NCBI GenBank assembly: GCA_022561635.1
Contig: JADFQV010000015.1
Location: 1 to 40,682, forward strand
Reading direction: 5' to 3'
DNA length: 40,682 nucleotides
DNA from: Chloroflexota bacterium
GTDB taxonomy: Bacteria > Chloroflexota > Dehalococcoidia > SM23-28-2 > RBG-16-64-32
Shown: in pieces, positions 17,785-25,782 of the stretch
Position numbering within the stretch: position 1 is the stretch's first letter
How the letters are laid out: each line of letters opens with the position of its first letter
Made by a program: the position numbers and the translations under genes
The notes under the pieces: model-generated
Databases searched by the model: none
The model's input: only the letters and a program-made list of their open reading frames with translations
Told to the model about the DNA's origin: nothing

Positions 17785-18180
17785 TCAGGCCCAGAAGTCC
17801 TCGACGTGGTCGAGGTCCCAGACGAACTCCGTGAACTCAACGGCCACGCCGTCGCGAATCTGGACACGCAGGGCCGTCGGATTGTGGAGACGCTTGCCGT
17901 TGCGCTGGCCGCGGCCGGTGAAGAGGACGACAGCGTTGTCGTCGCTGGCGGTGACATCTTCGAGTTCGAGGGCGAAGGTGCCGTCGGTGAGCACCATCAC
18001 CCGCGTGAGGAAGGCGACGATGGCATCGCGGCCCCGGTGCTCGCCGGCGAGTTGACCGCGGCGACCGGGAAAGCGCCAGACAGCGTCGTCGGCTATAGCC
18101 GCCTGGATGGCGGCAACGTCGCGGCTGCCGAGCGCCTCGAAGAGAGCCCGGACAAGAGCGGCGTTGGCGTGCTGTGGCAT
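17785..18180 (-). CDS. SnoaL/NTF2-like protein
   Basis: LVRALFEALGSRDVAAIQAAIADDAVWRFPGRRGQLAGEHRGRDAIVAFL. Confidence 0.8.
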   Translation of the reverse strand: MPQHANAALVRALFEALGSRDVAAIQAAIADDAVWRFPGRRGQLAGEHRGRDAIVAFLTRVMVLTDGTFALELEDVTASDDNAVVLFTGRGQRNGKRLHNPTALRVQIRDGVAVEFTEFVWDLDHVEDFWA

Positions 18181-18296
18181 GGCAAGAGGATAAGCGTGGG
18201 GTAGGCGCGGAACAAGGCGGCTGGCGGGTGGCGATCGGGGTGCTGGGAATAGGCCCGTTTGCGCCGTTCTGCGGGCGATTCAGGGCGTCGCGAGAG

Positions 18297-18302
18297 TATA
18301 AT
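18297..18302 (+). promoter_or_regulatory. Consensus -10 box TATAAT
   Basis: gcgagagTATAATatggag, about 37 nt upstream of ATG 18339. Confidence 0.6.
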
Positions 18303-18338
18303 ATGGAGATGGATATTGTACCTAGTATGGATGGGTAG

Positions 18339-19706
18339 ATGGTAACGAAGCACTCAGTGAACGAGGACCGTGTCTACTACAACTTCGACGGGCAGATGCC
18401 GCCGGTCACCCTCGAAGACGAAGCCGCGCCGCTGCCGGTCACGGACGTCGAACCGAAGCTACTGACCGATACGACGCTGCGCGACGGTGCGCAGGACGCC
18501 CGCTTCGCGTTCTTCCCCAACGAGGCGCGCCTCAAATACGTCGACCTGCTGCACCTGCTGGACAACGGCAGCGGCCGCATTCACGCGATCGAGACGTTCA
18601 TCTACCAGAAGCGAGACCTGTGGGTGCTGGAGAAGCTGCTGGAACGCGGCTACGAGTACCCGCAGATCACGACCTGGATCCGCGCCAACCCGAAGGACGT
18701 CAAGGAGCTTTACGCGGCGACGGAAGGCCGCATCAAAGAGACGGGCATGCTGGCGTCGGCATCGGACCACCACATCTTCGACAAGCTGGGCTTCCGCACG
18801 AAGGCGGAAGCGATCGAGAAGTATCTGAAGCCGATCATGACGGCGCTGGATCACGACATTACGCCGCGGGTACATCTGGAAGACGCGACGCGCGCCGACA
18901 TCTACGGCTGGGTGATCCCGTTCATCCAGACGGTGCTGGACCACACCGAGGGCCGCGCCAAGTTCCGCATCTGCGACACGATCGGCTGGGGCATCCCGGA
19001 CGCTCACGCGGCGATGCCGCAGGGCATCCCGAAGCTGGTCTCGACGCTCTACCGCGAGACGGGCGCGGAGCTGGAGTTCCACGGTCACAACGACTTCGGC
19101 GTGGCGACGGCGAACTCGATCGCCGCCTGGCGCTACGGCTGCCGCAAGGTGAACGTGGCGTTCGCGGGGCTGGGTGAGCGCACCGGCAATACGTCGCTGG
19201 AGCAGATGCTGCTCAGCTACATCCGCCTCTACGGTGACCCGGGCTTCGACCTCACCATCCTGCCTCAGATGAGGGCGCTGGTGGAGGAGTCGCTGACGGG
19301 CGTCGCCCTCAACGCGCCGGTGATCGGTGAGGTGTTCACGACGCAGGCCGGCATCCACCAGGCAGGCCTGGAGCGCCAGGCTGACGCCCCGGGGGGGCTG
19401 ATCTACCTGGCGTACGATCCGGCGCTCGTCGGCAGCGAAGGCGCTGAACGGCACCTCGTGGGCGCGCTGAGCGGTTCCGAGGGCATCGTGGCGATTCTCA
19501 ACGAAGAGGCGGAGAAGCGCGGCGTGGAGCAGCGGTTCTCGTCGATGAGCCGAGTCGTCAAGGAGATCTACGACCGCGTGCAGGAAGCCTACGACGGCCG
19601 CTATGACGAGGCGAGCGACCGCTGGGTGGACTACCGCGAGGGGTTCTTCAAGCCGGACGAGATCTGGCAGATCGCGGCCGAATCGCTCGGCCTGGACAAG
19701 GAGTAG
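18339..19706 (+). CDS. DRE-TIM metallolyase (2-isopropylmalate/homocitrate synthase-like)
   Basis: LLTDTTLRDGAQDARFAFF...ICDTIGWGIPDA...LEFHGHNDFGVATANSIAAWRYGCRKVNVAFAGLGERTGNTSLEQ...HQAGLERQ. Confidence 0.8.
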   Translation: MVTKHSVNEDRVYYNFDGQMPPVTLEDEAAPLPVTDVEPKLLTDTTLRDGAQDARFAFFPNEARLKYVDLLHLLDNGSGRIHAIETFIYQKRDLWVLEKLLERGYEYPQITTWIRANPKDVKELYAATEGRIKETGMLASASDHHIFDKLGFRTKAEAIEKYLKPIMTALDHDITPRVHLEDATRADIYGWVIPFIQTVLDHTEGRAKFRICDTIGWGIPDAHAAMPQGIPKLVSTLYRETGAELEFHGHNDFGVATANSIAAWRYGCRKVNVAFAGLGERTGNTSLEQMLLSYIRLYGDPGFDLTILPQMRALVEESLTGVALNAPVIGEVFTTQAGIHQAGLERQADAPGGLIYLAYDPALVGSEGAERHLVGALSGSEGIVAILNEEAEKRGVEQRFSSMSRVVKEIYDRVQEAYDGRYDEASDRWVDYREGFFKPDEIWQIAAESLGLDKE

Positions 19707-19736
19707 CGCCCGGAGCCGCCCGCTCGAGAGGCTGAG

Positions 19737-20918
19737 ATGAAACGCCGATACGCCGAAATCGCCGGTTGGGGGATGTATGTGCCGCCGCGCGTCGTGCCGA
19801 ACGACACGTTCGTGACGATGGGGCTGGACACGACCGACGAGTGGATCTCCTCTCGCACGGGAATCGAGCGCCGCCGCGTCGTAGGAGCGGACGAGGCGAC
19901 GTCTGACATGGCGACGAAGGCCGCGGTGCAGGCGATGGCCGTGGCCGGCCTGCACTCCGGAGACATTGACCTGGTTATCGTAGCGACGTGCACGCCGGAC
20001 CATGTGATGCCGGCAACAGCTTCCATAGTGCAGGACCGCCTGGGGATGCTGAACGCCGGCGCGATGGACTTGAACGCCGCTTGCTCTGGCTTCGTCTACG
20101 CGCTGTCCACGGGTGCGGCGCTGATTGAGTCGGGCCGCGCCAAGCACGTGCTGGTGATCGGCGCGGACGAGCTTTCGATCTACCTTGACTGGAAGGACCG
20201 CAGTACGTGCGTGCTCTTCGGAGACGGCGCGGGCGCGGTCGTGCTGAGCAGGGCGAAGGAGCCGGGGATCATGGCCTCGACGACGGGTTCGGACGGCTCA
20301 GGCGCCGGACTCCTGACGATCAAGGGAGCGTCGCGACGGCGGGCAAGCAGCAACGGCGCCCCCGGCGGATCAGCCAACGGCACTGAAGAAGCCCCGAACG
20401 GTGAGGCTACTGTCACCGAGGACGGCTACTTAACGATGAACGGCGCACAGATCTTCCGCTGGGCGACGCAGATCATGCCACGCGCGGCGGAAGAAGTGAT
20501 GGCGTCCTCCGGACTGAAGCCTGAGGATATCTCGCTGTTTATCCCGCACCAGGCCAACGATCGCATCATGAAGGCGAGCGCCAAGCGGTTGGGACTGCCA
20601 CCGGAGAAGGTTTTCTCTAACGTGCGCGAGTACGGGAACACGAGCGCAGCGTCGATCCCGATAGCGCTGTGCGAGGCGCTGAGCACCGGACGGGTGGACG
20701 TCGGGGACTATGTGGTGCTGAGCAGCTTTGGGGCCGGCCTGACATGGGCGGCGCTGGCGCTGCGCTGGTCGGTACCGATCCCCAGCCACGTGGGGCCGTG
20801 GAAGCCGATCCGGCGGCAGGTCGAGTCCCGCATGGCGGCCGTACGGTCTGTGCTGCGGCGCGGTGAACGCTCAGTGCGCACGCGGATCGATAAAACGCTC
20901 GGCAAGAGCGAAGACTAG
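19737..20918 (+). CDS. fabH: Beta-ketoacyl-ACP synthase III
   Basis: TTDEWISSRTGIERRRVV, DLNAACSGFVYALSTG, FIPHQANDRIMKASAKRLGL, YGNTSAASIPIAL, GAGLTWAALALRW. Confidence 0.92.
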   Translation: MKRRYAEIAGWGMYVPPRVVPNDTFVTMGLDTTDEWISSRTGIERRRVVGADEATSDMATKAAVQAMAVAGLHSGDIDLVIVATCTPDHVMPATASIVQDRLGMLNAGAMDLNAACSGFVYALSTGAALIESGRAKHVLVIGADELSIYLDWKDRSTCVLFGDGAGAVVLSRAKEPGIMASTTGSDGSGAGLLTIKGASRRRASSNGAPGGSANGTEEAPNGEATVTEDGYLTMNGAQIFRWATQIMPRAAEEVMASSGLKPEDISLFIPHQANDRIMKASAKRLGLPPEKVFSNVREYGNTSAASIPIALCEALSTGRVDVGDYVVLSSFGAGLTWAALALRWSVPIPSHVGPWKPIRRQVESRMAAVRSVLRRGERSVRTRIDKTLGKSED

Positions 20919-23065
20919 CGCTTGCGCGCGGCAAACTCTTTGTGGCCGCCCCACTTGTGCAGGAAGCGGTAGAAGTTGCGCTTGCTCAGGCGCTCGCGCT
21001 CGTCAGGGGGCGTTGCCAGCCACTCAACGTGGTCGTGACGAATGACGGGCAGGTCTGTGTCGATGACGGCGCGGTAGCCGTGGCTGCGGATGGCGTAGCT
21101 GAAGTCGAGGTCAAGGTGCCGATAGAAGCGGAATTTTTCGTCCAGCAGGCCGACCTTTCGGAGCACGTCGCGGCGGAACGCCATGAGATAGCCCTCAACC
21201 GCGTCGACATCGCCGGACGACTCCGCTTCGTCGAAGCTGCGCATATCGTCGGTGACGACGCCCCAGCGGCCGGCGACGCCGATCGTCTCGTCCTCGAGTA
21301 GCGGGCGGAGCGCGGCGAAGAGATCGCCCGTAACCTCGACGCTGGTGTCGAGGATGACGAGGCAGCGGCCGCGCGCCTGGCGAAGCGCCACGTTGCGGCC
21401 GGCAGCGCTGCCCAGGAAGTGGTCGGCACGGAAGAAGCGCAGCTGCTCGTCGTCAGCCGTGGCATCGTCCCCCAGCGGCTCGCACTCCTCCACGAAGCCG
21501 TTGTCGACCACGATCACCTCGCCCGCGTCGCCGAGCCAGGCCCGGGCCGAAGAGACACAGCGCTGAAGCTCCTCACAGCCGCGCCGGGCGACGATAGCGA
21601 CCGTGAAGTCGAGGTCTGGGGTCTCGTCCAGGCGCGAGCTGACGTCCGCGCTGGAAGCAAGGTTGCCGTCGTCGTGCTTCCAGGCCGGGATCGGCAGCAC
21701 GGTGGTGCCAGGCCGGTCGTCGCGCACCTCCAGCCCCATGTCGGTGATGCGATCGCGGATGCCATCGGCGGCGCCCCAGTGGCTGGCCCTGCGGTGTTCG
21801 TGGCGCTCACGTATCAGTTTGGCAACCTCGTCGGTCACTGGCGGCACGGGTGGCGCCGTGGCCAGATCGAGACCGAGGAGGCGGTCGAAGTCCATGAGCA
21901 GCTCTCGCTTGATGGCGCCGGGCAGACGTGAGCGGGCGACGCTCCAGGCGACGGCGAGGGCGGCCGGGATGTTGAGACCGTCGCGGGCGGCGGCCCAGAA
22001 GGCGGCGCGCAGCTTGTCGCCCTCGGCGCGGGCCTTCTTGGTCAGGCGGCCGCTGGGGCCGTGCGTGGCGGCGCGCAGGCGGTTGAGGCCGCGCTGGGCG
22101 GCGCGAAGGGAAGACGGTGTGAAGTTGAGGCGCGTCCCGTAGTGGGCGTTGGCGCAGAGGTAGCGGAAAGCGAGCGGGTCGAAGCCGCGGCGCTGGAGGT
22201 CTGAGATGAGGTAGACGTTGCCGGTGGACTTGGCCATCTTGACGCCGTCGACGAGCAGGTGCTGGCCGTGCACCCAGCGACGGACGTGCTGATGGCCGAG
22301 TACAGACTCGCTCTGGGCGATCTCATCCTCGTGGTGCGGGAAGATGTTGTCGACGCCGCCGGTATGGAAGTCGATCTCGTCGCCCAGAACCGAGGCGACG
22401 ATGGCGGAGCATTCAATGTGCCAGCCGGGGAAGCCGTCGCCCCAGGGGCTCTCCCATTTCAGCGCGCGGCCGGGCTCGGCGGCCTTCCAGAGGGCGAAGT
22501 CGCGAGGGTCGCGCTTGAGCGGGTCGGGTTCGGCCCGGTCGCCCTCCTGCAGGTCTTCCGACTGCTGATGAGAGAGCTTGCCGTAGCCGGGAAAGCTGCC
22601 GACGCTGAAGTAGACGTTGCCGCCGGCCTCGTAGGCGCAGGAGGAGTCGACGAGCGCTTTCACCATCTCGACCATCGCCGGGACGTACTCTGTCGCCTTC
22701 GGGAAGTCGCCGGCGGGAAGGATGTTCAGCTTCGCCTCGTCTTCGAGGAAGGCGTCGGTGTAAAAGCGGGCGATCTCCGCGGCCGGCTTGCCTTCAGCGC
22801 GGGCGGCGACGATGATCCGGTCCTCTTCTTGAGCGAGCTGGCCCGCGCGCATGTGGCCGACGTCTGTGATGTTCTTGACGTGGTGCACTGTGTATCCATC
22901 CGCTTCCAGCAGGCGGCGCAGCCAGTCTGCCATGAGGTACGAGCGCAGGTTGCCGATGTGGGCGTAGCGGTAGACGGTGGGCCCGCACGAGTAGAGGCTG
23001 ACGTGCCCCGATTGAAGCGGAGCAAACTCCTCTTTCTTGCGGGTCAGCGTGTCGTAAATGCGCAT
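20915..23065 (-). CDS. cysS: Cysteinyl-tRNA synthetase fused to C-terminal family-2 glycosyltransferase (about 716 aa)
   Basis: CysRS: MRIYDTLTRKKEEFAPL...SCGPTVYRYAHIGNLRSYLMADWLRR, GWHIECSAI, HTGGVDNIFPHHEDEIAQSE, KMAKSTGN, C-terminal AADGIRDRITDMGLEVRDDRPGT. GT2: DFTVAIVARRGCEELQRCVSSARAWLGDAGEVIVVDNG...GSAAGRNVALRQARGRCLVILDTS...VEGYLMAFRRDVLRKVGLLDEKFRFYRHLDLDFSYAIRSHGYR. One frame, no internal stop. Confidence 0.9.
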   Translation of the reverse strand: MRIYDTLTRKKEEFAPLQSGHVSLYSCGPTVYRYAHIGNLRSYLMADWLRRLLEADGYTVHHVKNITDVGHMRAGQLAQEEDRIIVAARAEGKPAAEIARFYTDAFLEDEAKLNILPAGDFPKATEYVPAMVEMVKALVDSSCAYEAGGNVYFSVGSFPGYGKLSHQQSEDLQEGDRAEPDPLKRDPRDFALWKAAEPGRALKWESPWGDGFPGWHIECSAIVASVLGDEIDFHTGGVDNIFPHHEDEIAQSESVLGHQHVRRWVHGQHLLVDGVKMAKSTGNVYLISDLQRRGFDPLAFRYLCANAHYGTRLNFTPSSLRAAQRGLNRLRAATHGPSGRLTKKARAEGDKLRAAFWAAARDGLNIPAALAVAWSVARSRLPGAIKRELLMDFDRLLGLDLATAPPVPPVTDEVAKLIRERHEHRRASHWGAADGIRDRITDMGLEVRDDRPGTTVLPIPAWKHDDGNLASSADVSSRLDETPDLDFTVAIVARRGCEELQRCVSSARAWLGDAGEVIVVDNGFVEECEPLGDDATADDEQLRFFRADHFLGSAAGRNVALRQARGRCLVILDTSVEVTGDLFAALRPLLEDETIGVAGRWGVVTDDMRSFDEAESSGDVDAVEGYLMAFRRDVLRKVGLLDEKFRFYRHLDLDFSYAIRSHGYRAVIDTDLPVIRHDHVEWLATPPDERERLSKRNFYRFLHKWGGHKEFAARKR

Positions 23066-23108
23066 GGCCGGGCGTTCGGAGCGCTCACGGCGCCCCTCAA
23101 GTGATCTC

Positions 23109-23339
23109 TCAACCGTGTTCGCCGTCCCACCCCAGTTCGACGCGGCCGTCCTCCCAAATGATGATGGGGACAGCCATGGCGTAGTCGAGCGCCTCTTCCC
23201 ACCAGTCGGCGTTCTCGTCCACGCGGCGCTCTTCGAAGTCGACTCCACGGTCGCGGAGAGCGACGAGGGCCTTGTCGCTGACTTCGCAGTTTTTCAGGGT
23301 GTAGACGGTGACGGACACGGGCGATTCCTTCCGGGACAA
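23109..23339 (-). CDS. Glutaredoxin-like protein with single active-site Cys (CEVS)
   Basis: VTVYTLKNCEVSDKALVALRDRGVDFEERRVDEN...AVPIIIWEDGRVELGW; thioredoxin-fold order with cis-Pro-like VP. Confidence 0.75.
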   Translation of the reverse strand: MSRKESPVSVTVYTLKNCEVSDKALVALRDRGVDFEERRVDENADWWEEALDYAMAVPIIIWEDGRVELGWDGEHG

Positions 23340-23352
23340 TCTTAGCAGGCCA

Positions 23353-24744
23353 TCAGACCTTCATGTGCTTCCATTTGCCCCGACGGAACCTGAAAAACAT
23401 GATCGCGGCCCGAACGTTGATGTCGGCGATGGCGGCCAGCCAGGCGCCCGGTACCCCCAGACCGAAGGTGATCGCCAGGAGGTAGGCAGGGATGAGCCGC
23501 ACGATCCACGTACAGCCAGCCATTATGTAAAGAACGGCGCGGGTGTCGCCGGCCCCGCGCAGGCTGCCCGACAGCGAGAGGCTGATGGCGAGGCCTGGCA
23601 GCGCGAAGGCGAAGATAAACATCGTCTGGCGAGCGATGTCGACCACGGCGTCTGAGTTCTCGCCGCCGACGAAGATGGAGGTGATCTGGCCGCCGAGAGT
23701 CATGAGGATGACGGCGACCACACTCATGAACACAAGCGAATAGCGCATCGTCATGTAGGAGGCCTTCTCGGCGAGGTCCGGGCGCTTGGCGCCCAACGTT
23801 TGGCCGACGATCGCCGAGGTCGCAATACTGAGCGCGAAGCCGATGTTGAAGGTGAGCGTCTGCATCGCCAGTGTGACGCCGTGGGCGGCCAGCGCCGTCG
23901 TGCCGAGCGAGGCGATGATGCGCGTGTAGATCATGAAGGCGACGTTGAACTGCGCCTGCTCCAGGCCCGCGGGCACACCAACGTTGAGGATGCGCCCAGC
24001 ATCAGCACGGTTGAAAGCGCCCCCCCGGAAGGGGATCCAGCTGAGCGAACGGCGACCGGACATGAGCACGCCGGCGACGAGGACGGCGCCGACCATGCCG
24101 GCGATCGTGAAGCCGACCCCGGAGCCCAGCACTTCCAGCTCCGGGAACGGGCCCGAGCCGTTGATCAGGACGAAAGAAGCGAAAGCGTTGACGACGTTGA
24201 TCAGCAGGCCGACGACCATCGGTGAGCGGGTGTCGCCGGCGCCCTGCTGGGCGGCGTTGCCGGCGAAGACGAAGGAGAAGAACGGCAGGCCGAAGGCGAG
24301 CCCATGCAGGTAGTCGGTGCCTTCAGCCTGGGCCGCGGGTTCGGCGCCGAGCACGCCCAGCATCCAGCCGCCGAAGACCAGCATCAAGACCATCATGATC
24401 AGGCCCCAGACGACGGCCAGCACGAGTATCGTCTGCATGACCTTCGAGGCGTCGCGGGACTCGCCGCTGCCGACGAGTCGGGCGACAACAGCCGTGGCGC
24501 CAACGCCGATGGCGATCATGCCGCTCATGGAGAGCCAGAGCAGGAGGCCGGCCAGGCGCACGCCGGCGAGCGCGTCTTCGCCCAGGTGACCGACGAGCGC
24601 GGTGTCTACGAGCTGGACCATGGCGAAGCTCGCCTGCTGGACGACGACCGGCCAGGCCAGTCGAATGATCGAACCGCGGAGGTCCTTCTCGTCGATCAGC
24701 GCCGGGGCAGCGTTAGCGGGGGACCGAGAAGAGTCGTCAGACAT
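23353..24744 (-). CDS. MATE family efflux transporter
   Basis: RLAWPVVVQQASFAMVQLVDTALVGHLGEDALAGVRLA...GAGDTRSPMVVGLLINVVNAFASFVLING; about 12 TM segments. Confidence 0.92.
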   Translation of the reverse strand: MSDDSSRSPANAAPALIDEKDLRGSIIRLAWPVVVQQASFAMVQLVDTALVGHLGEDALAGVRLAGLLLWLSMSGMIAIGVGATAVVARLVGSGESRDASKVMQTILVLAVVWGLIMMVLMLVFGGWMLGVLGAEPAAQAEGTDYLHGLAFGLPFFSFVFAGNAAQQGAGDTRSPMVVGLLINVVNAFASFVLINGSGPFPELEVLGSGVGFTIAGMVGAVLVAGVLMSGRRSLSWIPFRGGAFNRADAGRILNVGVPAGLEQAQFNVAFMIYTRIIASLGTTALAAHGVTLAMQTLTFNIGFALSIATSAIVGQTLGAKRPDLAEKASYMTMRYSLVFMSVVAVILMTLGGQITSIFVGGENSDAVVDIARQTMFIFAFALPGLAISLSLSGSLRGAGDTRAVLYIMAGCTWIVRLIPAYLLAITFGLGVPGAWLAAIADINVRAAIMFFRFRRGKWKHMKV

Positions 24745-24891
24745 GGTTTGGGGGGAATAAAGGCTCGAAATCTCAGGTTAGGGCATGGCAGTGTTAGCCG
24801 GAAGCCGCCGCCGGCCGGCGGAGTGTGACGCAACTCACGCCCGTCTGGGCCGTCTGTAGTTGAGAGAATCAAGAAGACCCGGAGGCCGACT

Positions 24892-25731
24892 GTGCGTCTA
24901 GTGAAATCGTCAGATGAGATCGCCGCCATCCAGTCGCTGTACTCGCGCGCCCACTTCCTGGGCGTGCGCCAGTTGGCCGTGTACTTCGAGACGACGGCGG
25001 AGGCGATCCGAGAGCTACTGCCACCGCCCCTTGAGCCAGCACACGATCCTCTGGGCGCGGTTGTGTTCACTGAGATCGGCAACTCCAACTGCATGGGAGC
25101 GTTCAACGGCGGCGGCGTCTTCCTCCGTGCGCGCTACCAGGACATCACCGGGCACTACTGCATCGCCGCGCCGCGCTCGACAGTCGAAGCGGTGACCGTG
25201 GGGCGGGAGATATTCGGCGAGCCGACGAAGCTGGCGAGAGTCGTGTTCGAGACGACGAACGAGCACGTCTGGGGCCACGCCGAAAGGCACTCGGTCCGCT
25301 TCTTGAGCGCGCGCGGCCGCTACGATGCCGACGCAGCGCCGGGCCGCGAGGAGTTCTCCAGCTTCCAGTTCAAGTTTCTGCACCGCAGCGACGGCGCCGG
25401 CTTCGACTGCCCACCGCGGCTCATCCACGTGACCTCGACGCTCAATGCGACCAGCACCAGACGCGGCCGCGGCGAGCTGGTCTTCCGCGAGTCGCCGCAC
25501 GACCCGCTGGCCGACATTCCGGTGCGCCAGGTGGTTGAGGCGGTCTACAGCGAGGGGCAATCGTACGCCAGCACCCACGTCCTCTGTGAGGTTGATGCGG
25601 AGGCGTTCTTGCCCTACTCGTTCGCGCGAAACGACGCTCTCGACCTGGTGGCCGAGAGCAGCGTCCTTCACGGCCAGGCGTCCCGGACGACCACGGACGG
25701 TCGCGGCCAGTGGCGAAAAGTCGGCGAGTAA
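24892..25731 (+). CDS. Acetoacetate decarboxylase family protein (GTG start)
   Basis: VRQLAVYFETTAEAIRELLPPPLEP...FLRARYQDITGHYCIAAPRSTVEAVTVGREIFGEPTKLARV. Confidence 0.82.
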   Translation: MRLVKSSDEIAAIQSLYSRAHFLGVRQLAVYFETTAEAIRELLPPPLEPAHDPLGAVVFTEIGNSNCMGAFNGGGVFLRARYQDITGHYCIAAPRSTVEAVTVGREIFGEPTKLARVVFETTNEHVWGHAERHSVRFLSARGRYDADAAPGREEFSSFQFKFLHRSDGAGFDCPPRLIHVTSTLNATSTRRGRGELVFRESPHDPLADIPVRQVVEAVYSEGQSYASTHVLCEVDAEAFLPYSFARNDALDLVAESSVLHGQASRTTTDGRGQWRKVGE

Positions 25732-25767
25732 CGCCTCGCCGGTGCTTGCCCTTCCGCTCCGCTCGTG

Positions 25768-25773
25768 TATCCT
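25768..25773 (+). promoter_or_regulatory. Candidate -10 box TATCCT, 9 nt before GTG 25783
   Basis: TTGCCC (25746-25751)-N16-TATCCT-N9-GTG. Confidence 0.5.
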
Positions 25774-25782
25774 CGTGCCGGA

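Noticed and set aside
18459-20147. 562-aa minus-strand ORF
   Set aside because: Antisense to the DRE-TIM gene and fabH; biased composition.
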